64,000 bases of DNA from Nitrosopumilus adriaticus (GCF_000956175.1 NZ_CP011070.1:620001-684000), one strand, 5' to 3'; numbered from the stretch's first letter, positions 17,705 through 28,533 are shown. Numbers and translations are program-made. The notes: generated from the letters alone by a model not told the origin.

Positions 17705-19666
17705 TTGTATATGTTGGAGCAAACAACTAGATTTGAATTAATATCTGATTATTTGCCTACGGGGGATCAACCTCAAGCAATTGATGCCCTAGTTGAAGGG
17801 GTGAAGAAAAAATCAGTTCAAACTTTACTGGGAGTTACTGGAAGCGGAAAAACGTTCTCTATTGCAAATGTTATTGCTAGAACAGGGAAAAACACACTTG
17901 TAATATCGCATAACAAAACTTTAGCAGCTCAACTATATTCTGAATTAAAGCAGTTCTTTCCTAAAAATAATGTTGGTTATTTTGTCTCATACTATGATTA
18001 TTACCAACCAGAAAGCTATCTGCCTCAAACTGATACGTATATTGAAAAAGATACTCAAATTAATGAAAAAATTGAAAAATTAAGACTAGAGGCAACTGCA
18101 ATGCTTTTATCAGGTGAGCCTACAATAATTGTCTCTACAGTTTCATGTATTTACTCTCTGGGAAATCCAAAGGATTGGGAAGATTTAGCAATTACAATAA
18201 AAACTGAAGATGAAATTAAACGAACAGAAATTATTAGAAAATTCATTGATGCAAGATATGAAAGAAACGATACAGAGGTAGCACCAGGAAACTTTAGAGT
18301 AAAAGGTGATACTATTGATGTTACTCCTGCATATTCTGAAGATTTGGTGCGAATCTCCATGTTTGGAGATGAGATAGAAAAAATTACATTACTTGATCAT
18401 GTTTCTTTAAAAGAAAAAAAGAAAGTATCCCAAATGAAAATTTTTCCTGCAAAACACTATCTTATAGCAAAAGATGTCCGTCAAAAAGCTGTTAACTCTA
18501 TCAAAAAAGAATTACAAAAACGACTACCTGAATTAAATGAATTAGAAAAACAAAGACTTGAGATGAGAACAAACTATGATTTGGAGATGATTGAGGAATT
18601 GGGATATTGCTCCGGGATTGAAAATTACTCTAGACATTTTGATGGAAGGTCTCCTGGAGAAAAGGCATTCTGCTTGATGGATTTTTTTGGGGATGATTAT
18701 ATTTTGGTAATTGATGAATCCCACGTTACACTGCCACAACTACATGGAATGTACAAAGGTGATCATTCACGGAAAAATGAACTTGTAACATATGGATTTC
18801 GATTGCCAAGTGCCTTTGACAATAGGCCCCTGAAATTTGAGGAATTTGAAGAATATATCCAAAATACGATATTTGTCTCTGCTACTCCTTCTGATTATGA
18901 GAAAAAAATATCCTCTAAAATTGCCGAGCAAGTCGTAAGACCTACGGGACTGCTAGATCCTGTGGTCGAAATTAGACCCACACAAGGACAAATGGATGAT
19001 TTAATCAATGAAATTAACAAAAGATCTGCCATTTCTGAGCGTGTTTTGGTTACTACTCTTACCAAAAGAATGGCAGAAGATTTGGCAGAATACCTCTCAA
19101 AAAAACAAGTCCGTGTAAGATACATGCATTCAGAAATTGATGGATTGCAAAGAACTGAGTTAATTAGACAATTACGCCTTGGGGAATTTGATGTCCTCGT
19201 TGGAATCAACTTGCTAAGAGAAGGATTGGATATTCCTGAAGTGTCACTTGTTGCAATTTTGGATGCAGACAAAGAAGGATTCTTGAGAAATTTTACCAGC
19301 TTAATTCAAACATGTGGAAGAGCTGCAAGAAATGAACATGGGACTGTGATAATGTATGCTGATAACAATACCAAATCTATGAAAAATGCTATGAATGAAA
19401 CTAAACGTAGAAGGGAAAAACAAATCCAATATAATCTTGAACACAACATCACACCTAAGACTATAATAAAATCAGTACCAGAACAAGAAACTGCATTAGA
19501 TGAATCTAAATTAAAATCGATTCATGATTTACATAATGATGTTGTTGATTTGGAAGCTCAAATGAAAAAATATTCTGAAGATTTAGACTTTGAGCATGCA
19601 ATTGAATGCAGAGATAGGATAAAAAGACTAGAAAAGGAGATTCAATTCAAAGATGACAGAAAATAA
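17705..19666 (+). CDS. uvrB: Excinuclease ABC subunit B
   Basis: UvrB is the damage-verifying helicase-like subunit of nucleotide excision repair. The 653-residue protein has Walker A GVTGSGKT at residues 43-50, the [12 protein letters not shown] hairpin region near 98, DESH, and helicase motifs ending with [12 protein letters not shown] near 540. The C-terminal UVR motif ([20 protein letters not shown]) binds UvrC. The start is TTG 17705 or ATG 17711. It overlaps uvrA by 14 bp in a uvrB-A-C operon. Such genes are typical bacterial repair genes acquired by mesophilic archaea. Confidence 0.97.
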   Translation: MYMLEQTTRFELISDYLPTGDQPQAIDALVEGVKKKSVQTLLGVTGSGKTFSIANVIARTGKNTLVISHNKTLAAQLYSELKQFFPKNNVGYFVSYYDYYQPESYLPQTDTYIEKDTQINEKIEKLRLEATAMLLSGEPTIIVSTVSCIYSLGNPKDWEDLAITIKTEDEIKRTEIIRKFIDARYERNDTEVAPGNFRVKGDTIDVTPAYSEDLVRISMFGDEIEKITLLDHVSLKEKKKVSQMKIFPAKHYLIAKDVRQKAVNSIKKELQKRLPELNELEKQRLEMRTNYDLEMIEELGYCSGIENYSRHFDGRSPGEKAFCLMDFFGDDYILVIDESHVTLPQLHGMYKGDHSRKNELVTYGFRLPSAFDNRPLKFEEFEEYIQNTIFVSATPSDYEKKISSKIAEQVVRPTGLLDPVVEIRPTQGQMDDLINEINKRSAISERVLVTTLTKRMAEDLAEYLSKKQVRVRYMHSEIDGLQRTELIRQLRLGEFDVLVGINLLREGLDIPEVSLVAILDADKEGFLRNFTSLIQTCGRAARNEHGTVIMYADNNTKSMKNAMNETKRRREKQIQYNLEHNITPKTIIKSVPEQETALDESKLKSIHDLHNDVVDLEAQMKKYSEDLDFEHAIECRDRIKRLEKEIQFKDDRK

Positions 19667-22472
19667 ATTAAAAATTCGTGGAGCTAGACACCACAATCTA
19701 AAAAATTTAGATATTGATATTCCAAAAAATAAACTAGTTGTAATTACTGGTTTATCTGGCTCTGGTAAATCTACATTGGCCTTTGACACAATTTATGCTG
19801 AAGGGCAAAGACGGTATGTTGAATCTCTTTCTGCATATGCACGACAATTTCTAGAGATGATGGATAAACCTGACGTTGATTCTATTGAAGGATTATCTCC
19901 TGCAATTTCTATTCAACAAAAAACTACCAGTAAAAATCCTCGCTCAACTGTGGGTACTACAACTGAAATTTATGATTACATGAGATTATTATATGCTAGA
20001 ATTGGGATTCCTTATTGTACAAATTGTGGTAGAAAAGTATCTACTCAATCCATTGAGAGAATATGTGATTCTGTACTGAAAGATTTTTCAGGAAAAAAAA
20101 TACTGATTTTGGCTCCAATTATTCAAAGAAAAAAAGGTACCTATGAGAAATTGTTTGAGCAAATCAAAAAGGATGGATATTCTAGAATACGCGTTAATGG
20201 GGAGATTTTGAGCCTCGATGATGACATTCCTCCACTTGATCGTCAAAAATGGCATAATATTGAGATAATAGTTGATAGAATAACTACTGAAAAATCAGAA
20301 AGATCAAGATTATTTGAGGCAATTCAGACTGCAATAAAATCATCCAAGGGTGAGGTGATGATTGCAACTGAGAAGACTGAAAAAATATTCTCACAAAATA
20401 ATGCATGTCCATATTGTGGATTAACAGTTGGTGAATTAGAGCCACGCTCTTTTTCATTTAATTCTCCATTTGGTATGTGTAAAACTTGCAATGGGTTGGG
20501 AGTTAAAATGGAATTTGATGCTGATTTAGTAATTCCTGACAAATCAAAATCGATTTTGGATGGTGCAATTGTTCCATGGAGTGGTAGGTTCTCATCATTT
20601 AGAAGACAAGCATTAAGAGCAGTTGGAATGAAATTTGGTTTTGACTTGATGACTCCTTTGGAAAAAATTAAACCAAAACATTTTGATATAATTTTGCATG
20701 GGACATCTGATTTGATTGATTTTAAATATCGCTCAAAATCTGGAGATTCATCATGGCAATACACTGATGCATTTGAGGGAGTTCTTGTGAATCTTCAGCG
20801 CGTTTTTATGGAAACTGACTCTGAATCAAAACGCGAATGGCTAAAACAATTCATGCGTGATACTCCATGTACTGCATGCAATGGAAAAAAATTAAAACCT
20901 GAATCTCTTGCAGTTAAAATCAACGAACAAGGAATAATGAATGTTTGCAATATGTCAATTGATCATTGCTATGATTTTTTTTCTACACTAAAATTAACTA
21001 AAAATGAACAATACATTGCTAAAGATGTTCTAAAAGAGATCAAAGAACGTTTGGAATTTTTAATGAATGTGGGTTTAAATTATTTATCTCTAAATCGATT
21101 GAGCTCCACATTATCTGGAGGTGAATCTCAAAGAATTCGTTTGGCTACTCAGATTGGCTCTAATCTGACTGGTGTGTTGTATGTTCTTGATGAGCCTACA
21201 ATTGGATTGCATCAGCGTGATAATGCAAGATTGATTAAAACGCTAAATAAACTACGAAATCTTGGAAATTCTGTCATTGTAGTAGAGCATGACGAAGAAG
21301 TTATACGAAATTCAGACTGGATAGTTGATTTGGGTCCAGGTGCGGGTGTTCATGGAGGTAATGTGGTTTTTCAAGGGACTGTGAAAAAAATTCTTAATGG
21401 AAGTGATTCTGTTACAGGTGCATATCTGAAAGATAATTCTTTGATATCATTGCAAAATAAAATTCGTAACAAGTCTGGTTTATTAACAATTAAAAAAGCA
21501 TCTGAGAATAATCTCAAAGAAATTGATGTTGAAATTCCATTGGGGCTTTTTGTTTCAGTTACTGGGGTTTCCGGCTCTGGAAAATCTACTTTGATCAATG
21601 ATGTGCTGCTTAAAACCTTGGAGAGCCATTTTTACAAAACAAATGTTAGGCCTGGTAATCACAAAGAAATTACTGGTTTAGAAAATATTGATAAGGTGAT
21701 TGCAATTGATCAATCTCCAATTGGAAGAACCCCCAGATCAAATCCTGCAACGTACATTGGAGCATTTACTCCCATTAGAGAACTATATGCAAACACTGCA
21801 TTGTCAAAAGAGCGCGGTTATGCCCCAGGACAATTTTCATTTAATGTGGCCGACGGTAGGTGTTTTGCATGTGATGGAGATGGCGTTAAACAAATCGAGA
21901 TGCAATTTTTGTCTGATGTCTATGTGAAATGTGATGAATGTAAAGGAAAAAGATACAACACTGAAACATTATCTGTGTTGTACAAGGGTAAAAATATTTC
22001 AGATATTTTAGACATGACTGTATATGAGGCATTAAATTTCTTTGAAAATATTCCCTCAATTAAACGAAAATTACAAACCGTCTATGATGTTGGGTTGGGA
22101 TACATCAAGCTTGGCCAATCATCTACTACGCTGTCTGGGGGAGAAGCTCAAAGAGTCAAACTTGCATCAGAACTCTCAAAACGCGGTACTGGAAAAACAC
22201 TCTATATTTTAGATGAGCCTACTACTGGATTACATTTTGCAGATGTTCAAAAATTACTTGATGTTCTTAATCGATTAGTTAACTTGGGAAATACTGTAGT
22301 TGTGATTGAGCATAATATGGATGTCATTAAAAATTCTGACTGGATAATTGATCTTGGTCCTGAAGGGGGAGATGAGGGTGGTAAAATTGTGGCAACTGGA
22401 ACACCTACTACCATATCCAAGGCTCCTGGCAGTTATACGGGAAAGTTTTTGAGAAAATTATTGAAAAAATGA
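19653..22472 (+). CDS. uvrA: Excinuclease ABC subunit A
   Basis: UvrA is the ABC-type ATPase that finds DNA lesions and loads UvrB. The protein is full length at 939 residues. Two nucleotide-binding domains are visible: [14 protein letters not shown] near 33 with [14 protein letters not shown] near 487, and [14 protein letters not shown] near 640 with [14 protein letters not shown] near 830. Zinc modules are CPYCG with CKTCNG, and CFACDGDG with CDECKGK. The stop overlaps the uvrC start by 4 bp (ATGA). Confidence 0.97.
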   Translation: MTENKLKIRGARHHNLKNLDIDIPKNKLVVITGLSGSGKSTLAFDTIYAEGQRRYVESLSAYARQFLEMMDKPDVDSIEGLSPAISIQQKTTSKNPRSTVGTTTEIYDYMRLLYARIGIPYCTNCGRKVSTQSIERICDSVLKDFSGKKILILAPIIQRKKGTYEKLFEQIKKDGYSRIRVNGEILSLDDDIPPLDRQKWHNIEIIVDRITTEKSERSRLFEAIQTAIKSSKGEVMIATEKTEKIFSQNNACPYCGLTVGELEPRSFSFNSPFGMCKTCNGLGVKMEFDADLVIPDKSKSILDGAIVPWSGRFSSFRRQALRAVGMKFGFDLMTPLEKIKPKHFDIILHGTSDLIDFKYRSKSGDSSWQYTDAFEGVLVNLQRVFMETDSESKREWLKQFMRDTPCTACNGKKLKPESLAVKINEQGIMNVCNMSIDHCYDFFSTLKLTKNEQYIAKDVLKEIKERLEFLMNVGLNYLSLNRLSSTLSGGESQRIRLATQIGSNLTGVLYVLDEPTIGLHQRDNARLIKTLNKLRNLGNSVIVVEHDEEVIRNSDWIVDLGPGAGVHGGNVVFQGTVKKILNGSDSVTGAYLKDNSLISLQNKIRNKSGLLTIKKASENNLKEIDVEIPLGLFVSVTGVSGSGKSTLINDVLLKTLESHFYKTNVRPGNHKEITGLENIDKVIAIDQSPIGRTPRSNPATYIGAFTPIRELYANTALSKERGYAPGQFSFNVADGRCFACDGDGVKQIEMQFLSDVYVKCDECKGKRYNTETLSVLYKGKNISDILDMTVYEALNFFENIPSIKRKLQTVYDVGLGYIKLGQSSTTLSGGEAQRVKLASELSKRGTGKTLYILDEPTTGLHFADVQKLLDVLNRLVNLGNTVVVIEHNMDVIKNSDWIIDLGPEGGDEGGKIVATGTPTTISKAPGSYTGKFLRKLLKK

Positions 22473-24055
22473 CTTTTGATATTTCTACAATAAACATTCC
22501 AACCAACCCTGGAATCTATTTGATGAAAGATTCTGATAAAAAAATAATCTATATTGGCAAAGCAAAAAATTTGAAAAATAGAGTAAAGTCATATTTTACA
22601 AAAAACCAAAACTACAAGACCCAAAAACTTGTGGAAAATATTTCAGATGTTGAATTTGTTTTAACAGATAATGAAAGTGAAGCTTTTCTTTTAGAATCAA
22701 ACATGATAAAGAAATATCGCCCTAGATTTAATATTGAATTAAAAGATCAACAAAGATACACATATCTTAGAATTTCTGATGAAAAATATCCTCGTTTACT
22801 TGTCGCTAGAAGAACTCGGGATGGCAAATTTTTAGGCAAAGGAAAAACTTTTGGGCCTTTTACTCAAGGCAGTTCAAAGTTACTTACGATTGGAACTTTG
22901 AGAAAAGCCTTTCAAATTAGAATTTGTAAAACTTTGCCAAAAAAAGTATGCCTTGAATATCATTTAGGAAATTGTGAAGGGCCATGTGAGTTCAAAGATG
23001 CCCAAGAAAGATACTCAAAGCATGTTTCTGCTTTGGAAGATGTTCTAAAGGGCAAAAACCAAACAAAAATCTTTACAAAAAAACTTGAAGAAGAGATGCA
23101 TCAAGCAGCAAAACTTCAGCAATTCGAGCGGGCAAAAGACATTCGTGATACTCTAGTGAGGCTTGGAAGCCTTCAGACTAAACAAAAAATGGAATATGTT
23201 GATAAATCTGATGAGGAATACTTTGGAGTTGGTACTCAGGAGCAGTCTGTAACTGTGATGAATTTTAGAATGATTAATGGGGTGATTCGAGATAGTGATA
23301 AATTCTTTTTTGATCTGGTGGGTGATAATTCTTTTTCAAATTTTCTTTTCCAGTATTATTCAACTCACAAAATTCCAAAATTTATTCTAGTCAGTGAGAT
23401 TCCTGAAAAAAAGGAATTGTTGGAATCTTTACTTTCTGAACAAGCTGGATTTACTGTGAGAATTTCTAGACCAACCAAAGGAAAGCGAAGAGAAATCATT
23501 ACTTTGATTTTAAAAAATATCCAATTAATTCACTCAAAGGGGGGAGAACCTGGGTTGGCTGAATTAAAAGAAATTCTAAATTTACCTGAAATTCCAAAAA
23601 TTATTGAATGCTTTGATATTTCAAATCACGGAGTAGACTTTGCCGTAGGTTCGATGTCTCAATTTGTAGATGGAAAACCACACAAATCGGGATATAGAAA
23701 GTTCAAAATCAAAACAGTGTCTGGAAGAGATGATTTTGCAATGATTGGCGAAATAATTAAACGAAGATATTATAGATTGCTAGAAGAAAAATCTCAATTG
23801 CCTGACTTGATAGTTATTGATGGTGGAAAAGGCCAGCTTAATGCTGCAATTAATTCTTTAGAATCTTTAGGATTGAAACTTCCGTGTATTTCATTGGCAA
23901 AAGAAAATGAAGAAGTCTATGTTCCAAAAAATAAAAATCCTATTGTAATTTCAAGGGAAATGTCATCATTGAAAATCCTACAGCATGCTAGAGATGAAAC
24001 TCATAGATTTGGTGTTGCATATAATAGAACAATTAGGAAAAATAAAATAAAATAA
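22469..24055 (+). CDS. uvrC: Excinuclease ABC subunit C, short
   Basis: UvrC is the dual nuclease that cuts both sides of a lesion. The N-terminal GIY-YIG domain is intact (NPGIYLMKDSDKKIIYIGKA near residue 12), the CLEYHLGNCEGPC cysteines near 167 suggest an iron-sulfur or metal site, and the UVR motif is near 205. The RNase-H-like nuclease follows (ECFDISNHGVDFAVGSM, then LIVIDGGKGQLNAA). The protein stops at 528 residues just after RDETHRFGVAYNRT, so the C-terminal tandem helix-hairpin-helix domain of bacterial UvrC is missing. No HhH reading frame follows before the convergent cupredoxin gene. Confidence 0.94.
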   Translation: MTFDISTINIPTNPGIYLMKDSDKKIIYIGKAKNLKNRVKSYFTKNQNYKTQKLVENISDVEFVLTDNESEAFLLESNMIKKYRPRFNIELKDQQRYTYLRISDEKYPRLLVARRTRDGKFLGKGKTFGPFTQGSSKLLTIGTLRKAFQIRICKTLPKKVCLEYHLGNCEGPCEFKDAQERYSKHVSALEDVLKGKNQTKIFTKKLEEEMHQAAKLQQFERAKDIRDTLVRLGSLQTKQKMEYVDKSDEEYFGVGTQEQSVTVMNFRMINGVIRDSDKFFFDLVGDNSFSNFLFQYYSTHKIPKFILVSEIPEKKELLESLLSEQAGFTVRISRPTKGKRREIITLILKNIQLIHSKGGEPGLAELKEILNLPEIPKIIECFDISNHGVDFAVGSMSQFVDGKPHKSGYRKFKIKTVSGRDDFAMIGEIIKRRYYRLLEEKSQLPDLIVIDGGKGQLNAAINSLESLGLKLPCISLAKENEEVYVPKNKNPIVISREMSSLKILQHARDETHRFGVAYNRTIRKNKIK

Positions 24056-24072
24056 GAAAAAGGATTTTTTGG

Positions 24073-24702
24073 TTAGTTTACTGTAACACTGCCAACCATC
24101 CAAGGATGAACCATGCAAAAGTAATCATAACTGCCTGAATCATTAAAGGTAAATGCATATTCTGCACTTGCCATGACTAGACTGCTATCAAATACACCAG
24201 ATGGACCATCTGCTGGACTGCCACCAGTAACTGTATGTGCTGCAGAGTCTATGTTAACCCAATTCACAGTATCTCCAGCATTTATTGTAATGTCTGCTGG
24301 TAAGTAACATGCATTAGATTCTTCACATCCTGGAACTGAAGTGCCTACTGGAATATCAACAGAATGTGTTGTTGGTCCTGCTGGTTTTTCCATAGCTTTT
24401 TCTTTTGGTTTTTCTTCAACCATCTTCATTTTTTCTTCAACTTTTACAGTCTTTTCTACTGGTTTTTCCTGAGGTTTCTCCATCATCTTCTCTTCAACTT
24501 TTGGAGCTTCTTGCTTCACCTTATCTGCAATATCTGCAAATGGATCTGCTTGTGCTTTAGGCTCTACTGTTTTAGTTGCAACACTTGGAGTGGAGACTAC
24601 AGGAGCGGCATCTTGTGCTGCACCCATTGAGAATGCAATACCTACGCCTACAGCTACTATTGCAATAGAAAATGCAATTGCTGCTTTGTCTATACCTGCC
24701 AT
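24073..24702 (-). CDS. Membrane-anchored plastocyanin-like cupredoxin
   Basis: This blue-copper protein is expected outside the membrane and may carry electrons in the copper-rich respiratory chain of ammonia oxidisers. An N-terminal hydrophobic segment (residues 6-28) serves as signal or anchor. A long Lys/Pro/Glu linker (EKPQEKPVEKTVKVEEK) runs from about 60 to 110, then a cupredoxin domain. Type 1 copper ligands are visible as H156, C196, H199 and M202 in FCMVHPWMVG. A TATA-like run TTTATTTATTATT lies upstream. It converges with uvrC. Confidence 0.88.
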   Translation of the reverse strand: MAGIDKAAIAFSIAIVAVGVGIAFSMGAAQDAAPVVSTPSVATKTVEPKAQADPFADIADKVKQEAPKVEEKMMEKPQEKPVEKTVKVEEKMKMVEEKPKEKAMEKPAGPTTHSVDIPVGTSVPGCEESNACYLPADITINAGDTVNWVNIDSAAHTVTGGSPADGPSGVFDSSLVMASAEYAFTFNDSGSYDYFCMVHPWMVGSVTVN

Positions 24703-25103
24703 AATTGATTCTAAGCCATGCCAATAATAAATAAATCTAATTACTATTCGGAATTTTTATGGCTTTGCCAAAGTCTGATCTGTTTCTGTCTTAACATCAT
24801 GATCAAGTATCGTCTAATCAATTTATTCAAATAATCACAATAATTCTAAAATTTTCTTGTAAATCTCATATGATCACTCCAATTGTTCATTGGCTCTAGT
24901 CAATGATGTTGAACAATTACCTCTTTTATGAAAATGGGTTCTTATGATATGCATACGTTGCAATTGAGCTGTCACCAAGTAACATTGTGTTTTTGGTCTT
25001 AAGCTCCTTTGCTTTTTCTATATATTGTTAATAAACACCTGTTTTTTGTTTTATGTGACCTTATTTTTATTATCTTTCTTCTCAAAATTGATTTGAAGAA
25101 AGA
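24703..25103. other. 401-bp intergenic region with nested palindrome
   Basis: No coding frame is apparent. The region separates divergent genes. It holds an inverted repeat, AATTGTTCA at 24881-24889 and TGAACAATT at 24910-24918, with an inner pair CATTG/CAATG (24888-24892 and 24901-24905). The arms carry the GTTCA/TGAAC half-site that recurs in promoters further right. CTATATATTG at 25018-25027 is a TATA-like box, but it lies about 80 bp before the next start. Confidence 0.5.
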
Positions 25104-25679
25104 ATGAACAAATTGTTATTTTTACTCCCATTAATTGGAATTCCACTCCTTCTTATAATGACTAATCAAGAAGGAGAAAAGTATTCAGAACTTGAACTTA
25201 CTGGTCAATCTGCAATTTTAAAAGTTGGGGAGGATTTTATTGAGCAGGCATCAAAAGAAAAATCCACAGAAGAACATACTCTAAATGAATTGAGAGAAAT
25301 AACTGAAGAAGAAATCCGTATGGCGACAAAAATTCCTGATCTTAAAGAAGCTGAAAAGATATTTGAAAATGGAATGAAATTAAGTGATGATTATAATCAG
25401 ATAAGTTTCAATTATTCTACAGAAAAAATTAGTGATGATGAATACTATTCTGAATTATTGAATTTTCAAATAAAATATCAGAAATACATGACTGCAATTG
25501 ATTCTTACATTGGTGATAAAGATATATTGAATCTTAAACATTCGTTGATACTAGAATATGAAAAAATCACTCAAGATATCATTTCATTCAAAAATTCTGG
25601 AACAATAAATGAGGACTGGCAGTCACAATCAGAATATGACAAATACAAAGATTTTCTTCCATCTATGTTTCAACCATAA
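25104..25679 (+). CDS. Exported or membrane-anchored hypothetical protein
   Basis: The 191-residue protein has an N-terminal hydrophobic segment (LLFLLPLIGIPLLLIM, residues 4-19) after MNK, then an acidic, helical external part rich in Glu, Lys and Tyr. There is no lipobox Cys and no recognised domain. The helix content (SDDEYYSELLNFQIKYQKYM) suggests a helical bundle sensor or scaffold. It is followed by a strong intrinsic terminator, so it is transcribed alone. Confidence 0.65.
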   Translation: MNKLLFLLPLIGIPLLLIMTNQEGEKYSELELTGQSAILKVGEDFIEQASKEKSTEEHTLNELREITEEEIRMATKIPDLKEAEKIFENGMKLSDDYNQISFNYSTEKISDDEYYSELLNFQIKYQKYMTAIDSYIGDKDILNLKHSLILEYEKITQDIISFKNSGTINEDWQSQSEYDKYKDFLPSMFQP

Positions 25680-25740
25680 ATATCATTTTCAAAAATAAAA
25701 TTGATAAAAATAATAATCCGTCAATAACCAGACTAGTGTC

Positions 25741-25770
25741 CAACAAAAAAGAGTTTTTTGTTGTTTTTTT
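25741..25770 (+). terminator. Perfect hairpin plus T7 terminator
   Basis: CAACAAAAAA at 25741-25750 pairs perfectly with TTTTTTGTTG at 25754-25763 around a GAG loop and is followed by T7 (25764-25770). This is a textbook intrinsic-type terminator 62 bp after the preceding stop codon. Confidence 0.7.
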
Positions 25771-25888
25771 AGTTTTGACTCGTTACTATTTTTTATCTGT
25801 ATATACAAACTATGAAATTTGTTAAATGATATTGCGTGTTTTTTTTGAACTAGCTGATTTCTAGATGGTTTAATGGCTTAACTAAATT

Positions 25889-26554
25889 ATGGCATTAATT
25901 AAAAAAAGTGATTCTAATTACCTGTTACACCCATTTCTTGAATTTCTAATTGTAGCTATTTCTTTAATTGCAATTTTAGTGCCATTACGAATTTTTGCTA
26001 AGATAATTTTTATTGATGAGTGGATAGGAGCAATTGGAATTATTACAGCGGTATTTGGATTGATGCTTTATCTATCAAAAAAAGAAAAATTAGGAATTTT
26101 TGGCAAAATGTTCATTCGCCAAATCACTAAAAATCATAAAGGAAAGCGAAAATGGATAATTTATTCTCAAACAGGCTTGTTTTTATCAATTGGGATTATG
26201 ACTATTTTTTGCATTCATGCTGGAAATACTGAATATCTTATTTTAAAAGAACAAGTAATTAGTGAATTTGAAAACCAAGGAATACTAATTGGCTCTGAAT
26301 TAAACTTTGATGCGATAAATCAAATATCCTCTCAAGTTACTCCTGAAGAACAAGTTGGTGCAATTGCTGCATTACCTATGCTGACAATACAAAATTTTGA
26401 AATTTTCTCTGTGGTTTTGGCAGTTACTGACCAATTGATGGGAGGCTGGGTCTTGTATTTTTGGCAAATTATGGTAATAGAAACTATAGAGGTTACAATA
26501 TTCCTGGCTATTACTAGAAAATTTATTTTTAAAAATAATTTAAATATTAAATAA
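25889..26554 (+). CDS. Four-TM membrane protein
   Basis: This 221-residue integral membrane protein has hydrophobic segments at about residues 12-32, 42-58, 88-106 and 180-205. A positively charged cytosolic loop (TKNHKGKRKW) separates TM2 and TM3, and a long polar loop separates TM3 and TM4. It contains the stretch FDAINQISSQVTPEEQ. No transporter signature is recognised and function is unknown. Confidence 0.65.
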   Translation: MALIKKSDSNYLLHPFLEFLIVAISLIAILVPLRIFAKIIFIDEWIGAIGIITAVFGLMLYLSKKEKLGIFGKMFIRQITKNHKGKRKWIIYSQTGLFLSIGIMTIFCIHAGNTEYLILKEQVISEFENQGILIGSELNFDAINQISSQVTPEEQVGAIAALPMLTIQNFEIFSVVLAVTDQLMGGWVLYFWQIMVIETIEVTIFLAITRKFIFKNNLNIK

Positions 26555-26578
26555 TTTTGACTTTAATTTTATGTATTA

Positions 26579-26956
26579 TTATCTTGCTTTCTTTTTTAAT
26601 GCATCTTTATAATCTTGATATGCGTTATCTTTAGTAATTTTTGCAGCATCAAAAATTATTTTTGTTGCGTCTATATCATCTTGAACCCCTGAACTTTTAG
26701 CTGATTTATAATTCTCTTTAGCAGTCTTCCAAACTGCAAATGCTGCTTTGTAAGCTACAAAAGCTTCCTTTTTTTCTTCAATTACTTCTTTCTTATTTCC
26801 TTCATTATCATAGTCTTCACTTTTTGTTTCAGCTGATTCTCTTGCTGCTTTATTTCTAGGATCTGTATTGTGATGACCTTCTACAACTGATATGGTTTGT
26901 GCTAAAAGTAATACTGTCATTAAAACAATGGTTGGTAATATTATTTTTTTACTCAC
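26579..26956 (-). CDS. Secreted Ala/Lys-rich helical protein
   Basis: A signal peptide is clear (MSKKIILPTIVLMTVLLLAQ, likely cut after VVEG), followed by about 100 residues of charged helix with Ala, Lys, Glu and Asp (EAFVAYKAAFAVWKTAKENY). The pattern suggests an exported coiled-coil or helical protein. An HH pair near the mature N-terminus (EGHHNTD) could bind metal. It is divergent from the NDH-2 gene. Confidence 0.6.
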   Translation of the reverse strand: MSKKIILPTIVLMTVLLLAQTISVVEGHHNTDPRNKAARESAETKSEDYDNEGNKKEVIEEKKEAFVAYKAAFAVWKTAKENYKSAKSSGVQDDIDATKIIFDAAKITKDNAYQDYKDALKKKAR

Positions 26957-27045
26957 ATTAATTTTTATCTTTTAGAAAATATTATCTAGTGTTTGTTTGT
27001 TTTAATCAGTCAATTTACCTTAAGTTATTTTTCAAAATCCGCATG

Positions 27046-27062
27046 TTGTAGAAATTAAACAG
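27046..27062 (+). promoter_or_regulatory. Imperfect CTGTTYA-N3-TRAACAG site upstream of NDH-2
   Basis: GTAGAAATTAAAC at 27048-27060 followed by AG matches the right half of the palindrome found elsewhere (TTAAACAGAC). It lies about 10 bp upstream of the TATA-like TTTTTAAATC (27071-27080). The left half is degenerate, so the call is weak. Confidence 0.35.
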
Positions 27063-27098
27063 ACAGGTTGTTTTTAAATCGTTACAATTTAATTATTT

Positions 27099-28532
27099 AT
27101 GTCTGTGATTAATTGCAATTGCTGTGATCTTGTATTTGATTCTGAATCAAAATATTATGCTCATTACATAGGTATTCATAAAAGCACTTCACCTTCTGTA
27201 AAGAAAATTTTGATTTTAGGAGGGGGATTTGGTGGGATTAATGTATTAAATAAAATTGAAAAAAAGTTCCAAAATGAATCCATTGAAATTACTATTGTGT
27301 CTGATGAAAATTTCTTTCTTTTTACCCCCATGTTGCCTCAAGTAGCCTCAGGATTGCTACATCCAAGTAATATCACAATACCTGTTAGGTATTTCTGCAA
27401 AAAGGCAAAATTCCTACATGCGTCAATTGATTCAATTGATTTGGAGCAACAATTAGTTACCATTCAAAGATCATTTGATAATAAAGTCAGAACTTTAGAA
27501 TATGATTACCTGGTGTTGGCATTAGGTGGTCAAACAAATTTTTTCAATAATAAGAATCTTGAAAAACACTCTTTCACAATGAAAACTATAACTGATGCAA
27601 TTGCAATTAAAAATCATTTAATTGTAATGTTGGAACATGCTGCACAAACAGGAAATTATGAATTACAAAGAACATTGTTGACATTTGTAGTTGTAGGTGC
27701 AGGATTTGCAGGAGTTGAAACAGTAAGTGAAATTAATCAGTTTATAAAAAAATCAATTTCTAAATCATACCCAACAATTAATCCAAAAAATGTTAACGTC
27801 ATTTTAATTTCTGCAAAAGATCGAATTTTACCAGAGCTAAATGAAAAATTATCTGAAAAAGCTACAGAATTTATTGAAAAAGATAGGATAATGATAATAA
27901 AAAATACTAAAGCCGTTGATGCTGATGAGGAGAATGTTCAATTAAGCAATGGTGGTAAATTGTCTTGTGCCACGCTGATTTGGACTGGTGGAACAAAGAT
28001 GGATAGAGTGATTTCTGATTTAAACTGTGAACATGGTCTTGGTGGAAGGATCATCGTTGATGGATCATTGAGGATGAAAAATAAAGAGAATGTCTTTGTA
28101 TTAGGTGATTGTGCACTGATTAAAGATGATTCTTTGAATTCATACTATCCATCTACTGCACAACATGCAATAAGAGAAGGAAAAACTGTGGCTGAGAATT
28201 TATTACTCACATTTAAGAAACAAAACAAATTAAAAAAATTCACATTTCATAGTTTGGGAATCATGGCAATAATTGGCGAAAGAGTTGGAATAGCTACAAT
28301 TGCTGGTAAAAATATCACTGGAATTCCTGCATGGCTTATTTGGAGGGCATATTATATATCAAAAATACCCACATTTGGCAAAAAATTAAAAATCTGCGTT
28401 GATTGGCTTACTGATAGTATTCTGGCAAGAGATGTTACTCTTGTTGGCTCTATAAAGAAAAAAGAAATTCACTCAATCCATATTAATGAAAATATGCCAT
28501 CAATTAAGGAACAATTGATGTCAAACAACTAG
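27099..28532 (+). CDS. Type II NADH dehydrogenase with N-terminal C2H2 finger
   Basis: This 477-residue FAD-dependent oxidoreductase of the NDH-2 family would pass electrons from NAD(P)H to quinone at the membrane face. KKILILGGGFGGINVL near residue 35 binds FAD, FVVVGAGFAGVETVSEI near 203 binds NAD(P)H, and ENVFVLGDCA near 337 is the second FAD motif. Unusually, the first 30 residues form a C2H2 zinc finger: C6-x2-C9-x12-H22-x4-H27. The C-terminus has a hydrophobic/amphipathic stretch suited to membrane binding. The ATG at 27099 is the natural start because the finger is in frame with it and a TATA-like box lies 24 nt upstream. Confidence 0.88.
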   Translation: MSVINCNCCDLVFDSESKYYAHYIGIHKSTSPSVKKILILGGGFGGINVLNKIEKKFQNESIEITIVSDENFFLFTPMLPQVASGLLHPSNITIPVRYFCKKAKFLHASIDSIDLEQQLVTIQRSFDNKVRTLEYDYLVLALGGQTNFFNNKNLEKHSFTMKTITDAIAIKNHLIVMLEHAAQTGNYELQRTLLTFVVVGAGFAGVETVSEINQFIKKSISKSYPTINPKNVNVILISAKDRILPELNEKLSEKATEFIEKDRIMIIKNTKAVDADEENVQLSNGGKLSCATLIWTGGTKMDRVISDLNCEHGLGGRIIVDGSLRMKNKENVFVLGDCALIKDDSLNSYYPSTAQHAIREGKTVAENLLLTFKKQNKLKKFTFHSLGIMAIIGERVGIATIAGKNITGIPAWLIWRAYYISKIPTFGKKLKICVDWLTDSILARDVTLVGSIKKKEIHSIHINENMPSIKEQLMSNN

Positions 28533-28533
28533 G

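Noticed and set aside
24364-24630. Trp/Phe-rich plus-strand frame of 88 aa
   Set aside because: It is the antisense reading of the Lys/Glu/Pro-rich linker of the cupredoxin gene and has no start context.
25889-26554. Insertion sequence or phage origin of the membrane-protein genes around 25-34 kb
   Set aside because: No transposase, integrase, terminal repeats or composition change were seen.
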